A stretch of 64,000 nt of DNA, taken from contig NZ_CP040788.1 of the NCBI RefSeq assembly GCF_021922985.1, positions 2,232,001-2,296,000 of the forward strand. Reading direction: 5' to 3'. The position numbers were made by a program, and so were the translations under genes. Shown here one piece after another: positions 25,881 through 32,551 of this stretch. The notes beneath the pieces were generated by a model. It worked only from the letters and a program-made list of their open reading frames with translations. It did not search any database and had not been told where the DNA came from. How positions within the stretch are numbered: the first letter of the stretch is position 1; each line of letters opens with the position of its first letter. The DNA is from Clavibacter michiganensis subsp. tessellarius (GTDB lineage Bacteria; Actinomycetota; Actinomycetes; Actinomycetales; Microbacteriaceae).

Positions 25881-26168
25881 GCCTCCACCTCCGACTCCGA
25901 CCAGCGGCATAGGGCAACGAGGTTCCCCATCGCCCCCGGATCAGAGCATGAAAACCGCATTGACGCTCGCGGAGGCTTCTGGTGATCTCCGCGCCGATAC
26001 CGCCAGCGGGCATGTAAGCCTTGTCGCCGCGTACCCCCGCAACGCTGCCTTACAGGCGCGCCGTCAGCAGAAGGACATGAAGGTTCGAGTACGTGCGAGG
26101 CATGAGGCGTTAGCCCGGCCAGGTCGCCATCGCGACTGGTCCTGCCTCGCCGCCAGGCTGCGCCCGCC
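25881..26168. other. Geneless right end of the island
   Basis: No ORF here has a ribosome site, a recognisable domain or codon use matching either the island or its host. I looked for a tRNA or an integrase remnant and saw neither. The frames open in this stretch run on antisense into the kinase gene and are shadows of it. The stretch probably holds the toxin promoter region and the attachment end. Confidence 0.5.
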
Positions 26169-26210
26169 TCAGGCCGTCGGCATCCGCAGCAGCGCGCCCG
26201 GCTGGCGGCA
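26169..26210. repeat. Right copy of the 42-bp kinase-end direct repeat
   Basis: Matches 24267-24308 at 38 of 42 positions in the same orientation, including an identical 22-bp run. It contains the stop and last 13 codons of the intact kinase gene. It marks the right boundary of the lower-GC insert. Confidence 0.65.
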
Positions 26211-27059
26211 GGTGGCGGCGGCGATCGCCATGCAGGTGCGCAGCATCGCCTCGCCCTCCGCGGCCGTGCGCGGCGCACCCCGACGGGCGATCGCGTCGGC
26301 GGCGGCCGCGAGGCACGCGTCCCCGGCGCCCATGGTGTCGACGATCGGCCGCGGATCCGCCGCGATGCCCGCCGCCACCACCTCGCCGCCCTCGAGCTGC
26401 ACGGACGCGCCGCGCGGGCCGTCGGTGGCGAGCACGAGGCGGCTGCCGGTCGCGTGCAGGGCGGCGCGGGCGTCCGCGAGCGCGCCCAGCTCGAGGAGTG
26501 CTGTGTCGTCGTCGCCGACCTTCACGAGCAGGGCCTCGGCGGCCGCGCGCGCGAAGCCGTCCCGGAAGCGGGACGCGTCGTGTAGCATGCCGGCGCGCGG
26601 GTTCGGGTCGACCAGCAGGCGCTCGCGCGGATCCCGCACGGCCGCCAGGAGCTCGTCGGCCTGCGCGTGGTCGTCGTACGGGAAGCAGCTGACGACGACG
26701 AGCGACGCCGCGTCGAGGGCCGCCCGCTCCGCGGATCCGATGCGCACGCGGCGGTTCCACGCGGCCTCGTTGAACGAGTAGCGCGGCTCGCCGTCCTCGC
26801 GCTCGCTCACCGCGACGGAGGTGCCGGACGGGCCGATGGTGGGGATCAGCTCGACCCCGTGCGCGTCGAGCTCGGCGCGGATGCGGCGCCCGTGCTCGTC
26901 GTCGCCGACCATCGCGATGAGCTGCACGCGGTGGCCGAGGATCGCGAGCCCGACCGCGACGTTGAGGGCGGCGCCGCCGACGAAGGCGGTCTCCTCGCCG
27001 TCCTCGCGGAGCAGGTCGATGAGGGCGTCGCCGACGACGACGATGGGCTGGTCATGCAT
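26169..27059 (-). CDS. PfkB family carbohydrate kinase
   Basis: 296-residue ribokinase-like sugar kinase. The N-terminal PfkB signature is FVGGAALNVAVGLAILGH, and VGDDEHGRRIRAELD follows. The catalytic anion-hole motif is DTMGAGDACLAAA near residue 245 with the base Asp in place. The active site and ATP loop (VLATDGPRGASV) are intact. Given the CUT2-type transporter alongside, fructose or a similar sugar is the likely substrate. The ATG lies within the lacI 3' end (8 bp overlap). Its own terminator appears to be displaced to the left of the island. Confidence 0.88.
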   Translation of the reverse strand: MHDQPIVVVGDALIDLLREDGEETAFVGGAALNVAVGLAILGHRVQLIAMVGDDEHGRRIRAELDAHGVELIPTIGPSGTSVAVSEREDGEPRYSFNEAAWNRRVRIGSAERAALDAASLVVVSCFPYDDHAQADELLAAVRDPRERLLVDPNPRAGMLHDASRFRDGFARAAAEALLVKVGDDDTALLELGALADARAALHATGSRLVLATDGPRGASVQLEGGEVVAAGIAADPRPIVDTMGAGDACLAAAADAIARRGAPRTAAEGEAMLRTCMAIAAATCRQPGALLRMPTA

Positions 27060-28104
27060 GGCGGGGGACCTCTCCGGAGCCTCGGACGATGAGCGTGGTG
27101 GGGACGACGACGGTCTGCGCGGGGCCCTCGTCGCCGCCGAGCCGGGCGAAGACGCGCTCGGCGGCGGCGTGGCCGATGCGCGACGGATCCTGCGCGACGA
27201 CCGTGACGGCGGGCTCCAGGAGCGCGGCCATCGGCAGGTCGTCGAAGCCCACGAGCGCGATGCGGCGCTGGGCCCCGTGGCGCCGGAGCGCCGAGATGAC
27301 GCCGATGGTGATGAGGTTCTGCCCGCTCACGATGGCGGTCGGCGGCTCGGGCAGCGCGAGCAGGCGCTCGGCGAGCGCGTCCGCCACGACCTCGTCGGTC
27401 GCGCCCTCGAGCACGAGCCCGGGCGCCACGGGGATCCCGCGCCGCCGCATCTCCTCGAGGAAGCCGCGCTCGCGCTCGCGGGCCGTGAAGATCTCCGGCC
27501 GGTCGCCGAGGAACGCGATGCGCCGGTGGCCCTGGTCGGCCAGGTGCGCCACGGCCCGGGAGACCCCGGCGGCGTTGTCGACGATGACCGAGTCGGCCTC
27601 GAGGCCCGTCGGCACGCGGTCGACGAACACCAGCGGGGTGCCGCGCGACGCCGCGACGCCGAGGTACGCCTGGCTGGGCGCGATGGTGGTGAGGATCAGC
27701 CCGTCGACCCGACGGGCGAGGAACGCGTCGACGGCGGAGCGCTCCCGGTCGGCGTCGTCGTCGAGGCTCGAGGCGAACACGGCGACGCGGCGCTCGCCGG
27801 CCGCCTCCTCCACGGCACGGTGCAGCGCGCCCGAGAACGGGTTCGCGACGCTGCCGACGAGGAGGCCGAGCGTGTTGGTGCGGCGGTCGGCGCGGCGCAG
27901 GTTGCCGGCGTGCAGATCCGGCTGGTACTGGAGCTGCTCCACCGCGGCCTGCACGCGCGCGGTCATCTCGGGCGAGACGTTGGCCTCGCCGTTGACCACG
28001 CGCGACACGGTCTTGATGCCCACGCCCGCGAGCCGCGCGACGTGCTTCATGGTGGGGCGGCGCGCGCCGGACGGGGCTCCGGTCGGGGATGACAACGGTG
28101 TCAC
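27052..28104 (-). CDS. LacI family regulator of the sugar locus
   Basis: About 350 residues. The LacI headpiece is MKHVARLAGVGIKTVSRVVN followed by GEANVSPEMTARVQAAVEQL, with hinge helix and TNTLGLLVGSVANPFSGALH beginning the sugar-binding domain. I start at GTG 28104, about 18 residues before that Met; ATG 28050 is the alternative. An operator-like palindrome (28090-28103) lies across this start, so the gene is probably autoregulated. It is divergent from the ABC transporter and co-directional with the kinase. Confidence 0.88.
   Translation of the reverse strand: MTPLSSPTGAPSGARRPTMKHVARLAGVGIKTVSRVVNGEANVSPEMTARVQAAVEQLQYQPDLHAGNLRRADRRTNTLGLLVGSVANPFSGALHRAVEEAAGERRVAVFASSLDDDADRERSAVDAFLARRVDGLILTTIAPSQAYLGVAASRGTPLVFVDRVPTGLEADSVIVDNAAGVSRAVAHLADQGHRRIAFLGDRPEIFTARERERGFLEEMRRRGIPVAPGLVLEGATDEVVADALAERLLALPEPPTAIVSGQNLITIGVISALRRHGAQRRIALVGFDDLPMAALLEPAVTVVAQDPSRIGHAAAERVFARLGGDEGPAQTVVVPTTLIVRGSGEVPRHA
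28090..28103. promoter_or_regulatory. LacI operator, autoregulatory copy
   Basis: TGACAACGGTGTCA, 5-bp perfect arms around ACGG. It matches the transporter-side site TGACAACGTTGTCG at 12 of 14 positions and overlaps the lacI start codon region. Confidence 0.55.
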
Positions 28105-28132
28105 GGATCGGTCTCGCTCTCTGCGCAATGGG

Positions 28133-28160
28133 TTGACCATACCGGGTCGCACCCGATAGA
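28133..28160 (+). promoter_or_regulatory. Promoter of the sugar ABC transporter operon
   Basis: TTGACC at 28133-28138 and GATAGA at 28155-28160 with a 16-nt spacer. The palindromes at 28170-28195 lie just downstream, well placed to block initiation or elongation. Confidence 0.45.
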
Positions 28161-28169
28161 CCTCTCCTT

Positions 28170-28195
28170 GACAACGTTGTCGGGAGCGCGCTCCC
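28170..28195. promoter_or_regulatory. Tandem LacI-type palindromes
   Basis: GACAACGTTGTC at 28170-28181 is a perfect 12-bp palindrome, directly abutted by GGGAGCGCGCTCCC at 28182-28195, a perfect 14-bp palindrome of the kind bound by actinobacterial LacI proteins. Both lie 23-48 bp before the substrate-binding protein start. Confidence 0.7.
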
Positions 28196-28217
28196 ACCCG
28201 AAGGACAGGATCCATCA

Positions 28218-29315
28218 ATGACGAACCGATCCCCGCGCCTCGTGCGCACCATCGCCCTCGGCTCGGCGGCCCTCATCGCCGCGGGCGGGCTCGCCGGCTG
28301 CTCCAGCTCCAGCGGAGGCTCCGGATCCGGCGGCAGCGGCTCCGGCGACGTCGGCGTCTCGCTCATCGTGAAGACCACCACCAACCCCTTCTTCGTCGCC
28401 ATGCAGGACGGCGCGAAGGAGGCCGCGTCGAAGGACGGCATCGACCTCACGCTCGCGGCCGGCAAGGCGGACGGCGACGAGGACACCCAGATCCAGGCCA
28501 TCGAGAACGCCATCTCCAAGGGCGACAAGGGCATCCTCATCACGATCAACGGCCCGTCGGTCCTCGACGCGATCCAGAAGGCCCGCGACGCCGGCCTCTA
28601 CGTCATCGCGCTCGACACGGCGCCCGACCCGGCCGACTCCGTCGACATCACGTTCGCCACCGACAACTTCGCCGCGGGCGAGTCCATCGGCAAGTGGGCC
28701 GCCGCGCAGCTCGGCGGGAAGAAGGCGACCATCGGCCTCCTCGACCTGTACGACGACAAGGCCATCACGGTCGACTACGACCGCGACCAGGGCTTCCTCA
28801 CGGGCATGGGCATCGACGTCGGCGACAAGGCCAAGAACGGCGACGAGGCGAAGACCGGCGACTACAGCGGCGGCGACTACGAGATCGTCGGCAACGAGGC
28901 CACGCAGGGCGCCGAGGACGGCGGCCGCACGGCGATGGAGACGCTGCTGTCGAAGGACCCGGACATCAACGTCGTCTACACGATCAACGAGCCCGCCGCG
29001 TTCGGCGCGTACCAGGCGCTGCAGGCGGCCGGCAAGGAGAAGGACGTGATCCTCGTCTCGGTCGACGGCGGCTGCGCGGGCGTGAAGAACGTGAAGGAGG
29101 GCGTCATCGGCGCCACGGCCCAGCAGTACCCGGTGAAGATGGCGCAGCTCGGCGTCGAGGCCATCGCGCAGCTCGCGAAGGACGGCACCAAGCCCGCCAC
29201 GAGCGCCGGCCTCGACTTCTTCGACACCGGATCCGCGCTCGTCACCGACACCCCCGTCGACGGCCTCGAGAGCATCACGGCCGACGACGCCGCGACGAAG
29301 TGCTGGGGCGAGTGA
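28218..29315 (+). CDS. Sugar ABC transporter substrate-binding lipoprotein (CUT2)
   Basis: 365 residues. The lipobox is LAGC at about 25-28, followed by a Ser/Gly linker (SSSSGGSGSGG). The mature part starts VGVSLIVKTTTNPFFVAMQDGAKEAA, typical of ribose/fructose-binding proteins of periplasmic-binding family 4. VYTINEPAAFGAYQALQAAG and VDGGCAGVKNV are ligand-side loops. The ligand is most likely a monosaccharide; the FrcB-like pattern suggests fructose. AAGGACAGG lies upstream of the ATG. Confidence 0.87.
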   Translation: MTNRSPRLVRTIALGSAALIAAGGLAGCSSSSGGSGSGGSGSGDVGVSLIVKTTTNPFFVAMQDGAKEAASKDGIDLTLAAGKADGDEDTQIQAIENAISKGDKGILITINGPSVLDAIQKARDAGLYVIALDTAPDPADSVDITFATDNFAAGESIGKWAAAQLGGKKATIGLLDLYDDKAITVDYDRDQGFLTGMGIDVGDKAKNGDEAKTGDYSGGDYEIVGNEATQGAEDGGRTAMETLLSKDPDINVVYTINEPAAFGAYQALQAAGKEKDVILVSVDGGCAGVKNVKEGVIGATAQQYPVKMAQLGVEAIAQLAKDGTKPATSAGLDFFDTGSALVTDTPVDGLESITADDAATKCWGE

Positions 29316-30364
29316 ACGTGAGCCAGCGGACCACCGACCCGAACCCGCCGACCTCGGCGCTCGACCTCGCCAACGAGTTCCTCGACCGGCGCACGCCCCT
29401 CGACCGGATCCGCGGGGTGCTGCACCGCTACCCCGCCGTCAGCCCGGCCGTCGTCCTCGTCCTCGCGGTCGTCGTGTTCGGCCTGCTCAACGACCGCTTC
29501 CTCGATCCGGCGAACCTGTCGCTCGTCACGCAGCAGGTGGCCGTGGTCGGCACGCTCGCGGTGGCGCAGACGCTCATCATCCTGACCGCGGGCATCGACC
29601 TCTCGGTCGGCGCGGTCATGGTGCTCACGTCGATGGTGATCGCGCAGACCGCCAGCCAGAACGGCCTGCCGGCGCCCGCCGCGCTGGCCGCCGGGCTCCT
29701 CGTCGGCCTCGCCGCCGGCGCGTTCAACGGGCTGCTCGTCACGCGGCTGCGACTCCCCCCGTTCATCGTGACCCTGGGGACGCTCAACATCTTCGTGGCG
29801 CTCACGCTCCTCTACTCCAACGGCACGACCGTCCGCGGCGTGGACATGCCGCAGGCGCTCTCCTGGACGGGGCGCACGTTCGACCTCGCGGGCGTGAAGA
29901 TCAGCTTCGGCGTGGTGCTGATGCTCGTGCTGTACGTCGTGGTGGCGTTCATCCTCGGCAAGACCGCCTGGGGCCGGCACGTGTACGCGGTCGGCGACGA
30001 CAAGGAGGCCGCGCGCCTCGCGGGCATCAGCGTCAACCGGGTCCTCATGAGCGTGTACCTCGCGGCGGGGGCGATCCTCGCGGTGGGCGCGTGGATCCAG
30101 ATCGGCCGCAGCAACGCGGCCAGCCCCAACGCGGGCGCCGACCTCAACCTCGACTCCATCACCGCGGTCGTGATCGGCGGCACGAGCCTCTTCGGCGGCC
30201 GCGGCACGGTCTGGGGCACGCTCCTCGGCGCGCTCATCGTGGGCGTGTTCCGCAACGGGCTCTCGCTCGCCGGGCTCGACGTGCTCTACCAGACGCTCGC
30301 GGTGGGCGTCCTCATCATCGTCGCGGTCTCCGTCGACCAGTGGATCCGAAAGGTGCGCAAGTGA
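29312..30364 (+). CDS. Sugar ABC transporter permease (CUT2)
   Basis: 350 residues, about ten helices. The BPD_transp_2 fold shows as TLIILTAGIDLSVGAVMVLTS, then RLRLPPFIVTLGTLNIFVALTLL, then AAGAILAVGAWIQIGRSNAAS and VVIGGTSLFGGRGTVWGTLLGA near the end. The GTG 29312 overlaps the binding protein's stop (GTGA); GTG 29318 is an alternative. It has the N-terminal extension (FLDRRTPLDRIRGVLHRYP) seen in FrcC-like permeases. Confidence 0.88.
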   Translation: MNVSQRTTDPNPPTSALDLANEFLDRRTPLDRIRGVLHRYPAVSPAVVLVLAVVVFGLLNDRFLDPANLSLVTQQVAVVGTLAVAQTLIILTAGIDLSVGAVMVLTSMVIAQTASQNGLPAPAALAAGLLVGLAAGAFNGLLVTRLRLPPFIVTLGTLNIFVALTLLYSNGTTVRGVDMPQALSWTGRTFDLAGVKISFGVVLMLVLYVVVAFILGKTAWGRHVYAVGDDKEAARLAGISVNRVLMSVYLAAGAILAVGAWIQIGRSNAASPNAGADLNLDSITAVVIGGTSLFGGRGTVWGTLLGALIVGVFRNGLSLAGLDVLYQTLAVGVLIIVAVSVDQWIRKVRK

Positions 30365-31158
30365 CCCTCACCGACCCCGCGGGGAGCGCCCCCGCGTCGA
30401 CCCGCACGCCCGTCCTCGAGGCGAAGCGGCTCGTGAAGACCTTCGGCCGCGTCGTCGGCCTCGACGGCGTGAGCCTCGAGCTGTTCCCCGGCGAGGTGCT
30501 CGCGATCATCGGCGACAACGGCGCCGGCAAGTCGACCCTCATCAAGTGCCTCACGGGAGCGGAGACGCCCGACGAGGGCGAGCTGTTCCTCGACGGCAAG
30601 CCGGTCTCGTTCAAGCGGCCGCAGGATGCCCGGGCCGCGGGCATCGAGACGGTGTACCAGAACCTCGCCGTCTCGCCCGCGCTCGACGTGGCCTCGAACC
30701 TCTACCTCGGGCGGGAGAAGCGGAAGAAGGGGATCCTCGGATCCGTGTTCCGCATGCTCGACACGGCCGGCATGCGCCGCGAGGCCAAGGCGGAGCTGAC
30801 GGAGCTCGGCATCTCGACGCTGCAGGACGTGACCGTGCCCGTCGAGAACCTGTCCGGCGGGCAGCGGCAGGCCGTGGCCGTGGCGCGCGCGGCCGCCTTC
30901 GGGTCGAAGGTCGTGGTGCTCGACGAGCCCACCGCGGCGCTCGGGGTGCGGGAGTCGAACCAGGTGCTGGAGCTCGTGCGGAACCTGCGCGACCGCGGCA
31001 TCCCGGTGATCCTCATCAGCCACAACATGCCGCAGGTGTTCGAGGTGGCCGACCGGATCCACATCCAGCGCCTCGGCAAGAAGGCGGCGACCATCACGCC
31101 GCAGTCCCACTCGATGACCGACGCGGTCGCGATCATGACGGGCGCGGCCACCGCATGA
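30361..31158 (+). CDS. Sugar ABC transporter ATP-binding protein (single domain)
   Basis: 265 residues: one ABC domain, unlike the tandem RbsA. Walker A is GDNGAGKSTLIKCL, signature LSGGQRQAVAVARAAAF, Walker B VVVLDEPTAALG, and the switch His is in ILISHNMPQ. A single-domain ATPase with the preceding permease is the FrcA arrangement of fructose transporters. GTG 30361 overlaps the permease stop (GTGA). Confidence 0.9.
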   Translation: MTLTDPAGSAPASTRTPVLEAKRLVKTFGRVVGLDGVSLELFPGEVLAIIGDNGAGKSTLIKCLTGAETPDEGELFLDGKPVSFKRPQDARAAGIETVYQNLAVSPALDVASNLYLGREKRKKGILGSVFRMLDTAGMRREAKAELTELGISTLQDVTVPVENLSGGQRQAVAVARAAAFGSKVVVLDEPTAALGVRESNQVLELVRNLRDRGIPVILISHNMPQVFEVADRIHIQRLGKKAATITPQSHSMTDAVAIMTGAATA

Positions 31159-31448
31159 CGGCGACGGTGCTGTACGCGGAGTTCACGGCGCTGCCGGGGC
31201 GCGAGGAGGAGGTCGCGCGGATGATCGCCGACCTCGCGGAGCGGGTGCGGGCCGAGCCGGGCAACGTCGTGTTCGAGCCGTACCGGCGGGTCGAGGATCC
31301 GGCGCGCTTCGTCGTGCACGAGGTCTACCTCGACGAGGCCGCGTTCCAGGCGCACATCGGGGCGTCGTACGGGGCCGAGTTCAACGCGGCGCTCGGGCCG
31401 CTCATCGTGGAGGACGGATCGCAGCTCACCTTCCTCGCGCCCGTCTGA
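31155..31448 (+). CDS. Antibiotic biosynthesis monooxygenase (ABM) domain protein
   Basis: 97-residue dimeric alpha/beta-barrel protein. It reads YAEFTALPGREEEVARMIAD, then VRAEPGNVVFEPYRRVEDPA and FVVHEVYLDEAAFQAHIGAS, the usual YgiN-like order. It may be a quinol monooxygenase or a sugar-breakdown accessory. The ATG overlaps the ATPase stop (ATGA), and the operon terminator follows 20 bp later, so it is part of the sugar operon. Confidence 0.85.
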   Translation: MTATVLYAEFTALPGREEEVARMIADLAERVRAEPGNVVFEPYRRVEDPARFVVHEVYLDEAAFQAHIGASYGAEFNAALGPLIVEDGSQLTFLAPV

Positions 31449-31466
31449 CGGGTGCGACACCGGATC

Positions 31467-31504
31467 CGCGGCCGCCCGGCGTCTCGACGCGCCGGGCGGC
31501 CGCG
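31467..31504 (+). terminator. Terminator of the sugar operon
   Basis: A perfect 15-bp GC-rich stem (31467-31481 with 31490-31504) around an 8-nt loop TCTCGACG, 19 bp after the ABM stop. The following bases do not form a U-tract. Confidence 0.8.
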
Positions 31505-31569
31505 GTCGTGCGCGGCTGGATGGCGTGCCGGTGCGGGCGCCGACGACCGGGGCGGCCGCCGGCGGCCGC

Positions 31570-31609
31570 GGATCAGCGGATCAGCCGATCAGCGGATCAG
31601 CGGATCACC
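31570..31609. repeat. Five tandem 8-bp repeats at the SDR 3' end
   Basis: Five units of GGATCAGC (third begins with C, fifth ends CACC). On the minus strand each unit carries TGA, and because the unit is 8 bp the stops fall in successive frames. The SDR gene stops in the first of these that it meets (31605-31607). Confidence 0.8.
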
Positions 31610-32357
31610 GCGCCGAGTACCCGCCGTCCACCAGGTGGTAGCTGCCCGAGATGAAGGACGCCTCGTCGCTGAGGAGGAAGAGCACGAGGGCCGCGACCTC
31701 CTGGTCGGTGCCGAGGCGGCCCGTCGCGTGCTGGCTCTCGAGGTAGGCGAGCGCGTCGGGCGAGAGGGAGGCGCGCACGAGCGGGGTGTCGATGAAGCCG
31801 GGGCCGACCGCGTTGGTGCGCACGCCGCGCGCCGTGTACTCGAGCGCCGCGACCTTGGTGAGGCCGACGAGGGCGTGCTTGCTCGCGACGTAGGCCGCGT
31901 TCTGCGCGAAGCCCACGGATCCGAGCACCGAGCTCATGTTGACGACCGCGCCGCCGCCCGCCTCCACCATCGCGGGGAGCTCGTAGCGGAGGCCGTAGAA
32001 GACGCCGTCGAGGTCGACCGCGCGCGTGCGGTCCCAGGCCGCGACGTCGTACTCGCCGATGTCGGCGGCGGGCGCGCTGATGCCCGCGTTGTTCACGGCG
32101 AGGTGCAGCGCGCCGTACGTGGAGACCGCGTGCGCGACGGCGGCCTCCGAGTCCTCCGCCTTCGACGTGTCCTGGCGGAACGCGGTGGCGGTGCCGCCCG
32201 CGCCCTCGATCTCGGCGACGACCCGCTCGGCCGCCTCCAGCTGGATGTCGGTGACGACGACCGACGCGCCCTCCGCGGCGAGCGCGCGGGAGATGGCGGC
32301 GCCGATGCCGCTGCCTCCGCCGGTGACGAGAGCGGTCTTCGTGTCGAACCTGGCCAT
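31605..32357 (-). CDS. SDR family oxidoreductase
   Basis: 250-residue classical short-chain dehydrogenase. The cofactor motif is TGGGSGIGAAISRAL, NNAGIS is the structural motif, and the catalytic Ser-Tyr-Lys is in MSSVLGSVGFAQNAAYVASK. VVVTDIQLEAAE after strand 2 carries the Asp that favours NAD(H). The ending FISGSYHLVDGGYSAR is standard. GGAGGAGG lies 6-7 nt before ATG 32357. The substrate is unknown. Confidence 0.9.
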   Translation of the reverse strand: MARFDTKTALVTGGGSGIGAAISRALAAEGASVVVTDIQLEAAERVVAEIEGAGGTATAFRQDTSKAEDSEAAVAHAVSTYGALHLAVNNAGISAPAADIGEYDVAAWDRTRAVDLDGVFYGLRYELPAMVEAGGGAVVNMSSVLGSVGFAQNAAYVASKHALVGLTKVAALEYTARGVRTNAVGPGFIDTPLVRASLSPDALAYLESQHATGRLGTDQEVAALVLFLLSDEASFISGSYHLVDGGYSAR

Positions 32358-32424
32358 GGGGATCCTCCTCCGGGTGTGGCGACGCGGGGCGGCGTCGCCC
32401 CTCGACGGTACGCCCGCACGATCC

Positions 32425-32464
32425 GGTCACCCGGGGTTCACCCCGCGTCCACCGTGCGGTCGGG
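32425..32464 (+). promoter_or_regulatory. PHO-box-like array upstream of phoX
   Basis: GGTCACC (32425), GTTCACC (32436) and GTCCACC (32447), then a degenerate GGTCGGG (32458), spaced exactly 11 bp apart. Direct repeats of GTTCACC every 11 bp are how actinobacterial PhoP (Streptomyces) and RegX3 (mycobacteria) sites are built. The array ends about 90 bp before the PhoX ATG, near a possible -10 in GAATACCTTT. Confidence 0.65.
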
Positions 32465-32551
32465 GGCGCGCTCGGGGGCGTGAATACCTTTCGAGTGTGA
32501 TGCGTCCGCCGGTACCCGGCAGCAGGCGCCCGAGATCGATGGAGACCCCAC

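Larger units (their letters stand above)
24309..26168. mobile_element. Small lower-GC genomic island with a toxin-antitoxin-chaperone locus
   Basis: The base composition drops visibly between about 24,310 and 26,160, with many A/T-rich words and codons such as AAA, ATT and TTT that are rare elsewhere. It is bounded by the duplicated kinase 3' end. Three minus-strand genes lie inside (toxin, antitoxin, SecB-like). No integrase, transposase or terminal inverted repeats are seen, so it is either a non-autonomous insert or what remains of a larger element. Confidence 0.6.

Noticed and set aside
25760..26278. Minus-strand frame of 172 codons crossing the right end of the island
   Set aside because: Runs out of frame through the kinase end and the toxin start; no domain and mixed codon use. 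Not a remnant integrase as far as I can see.
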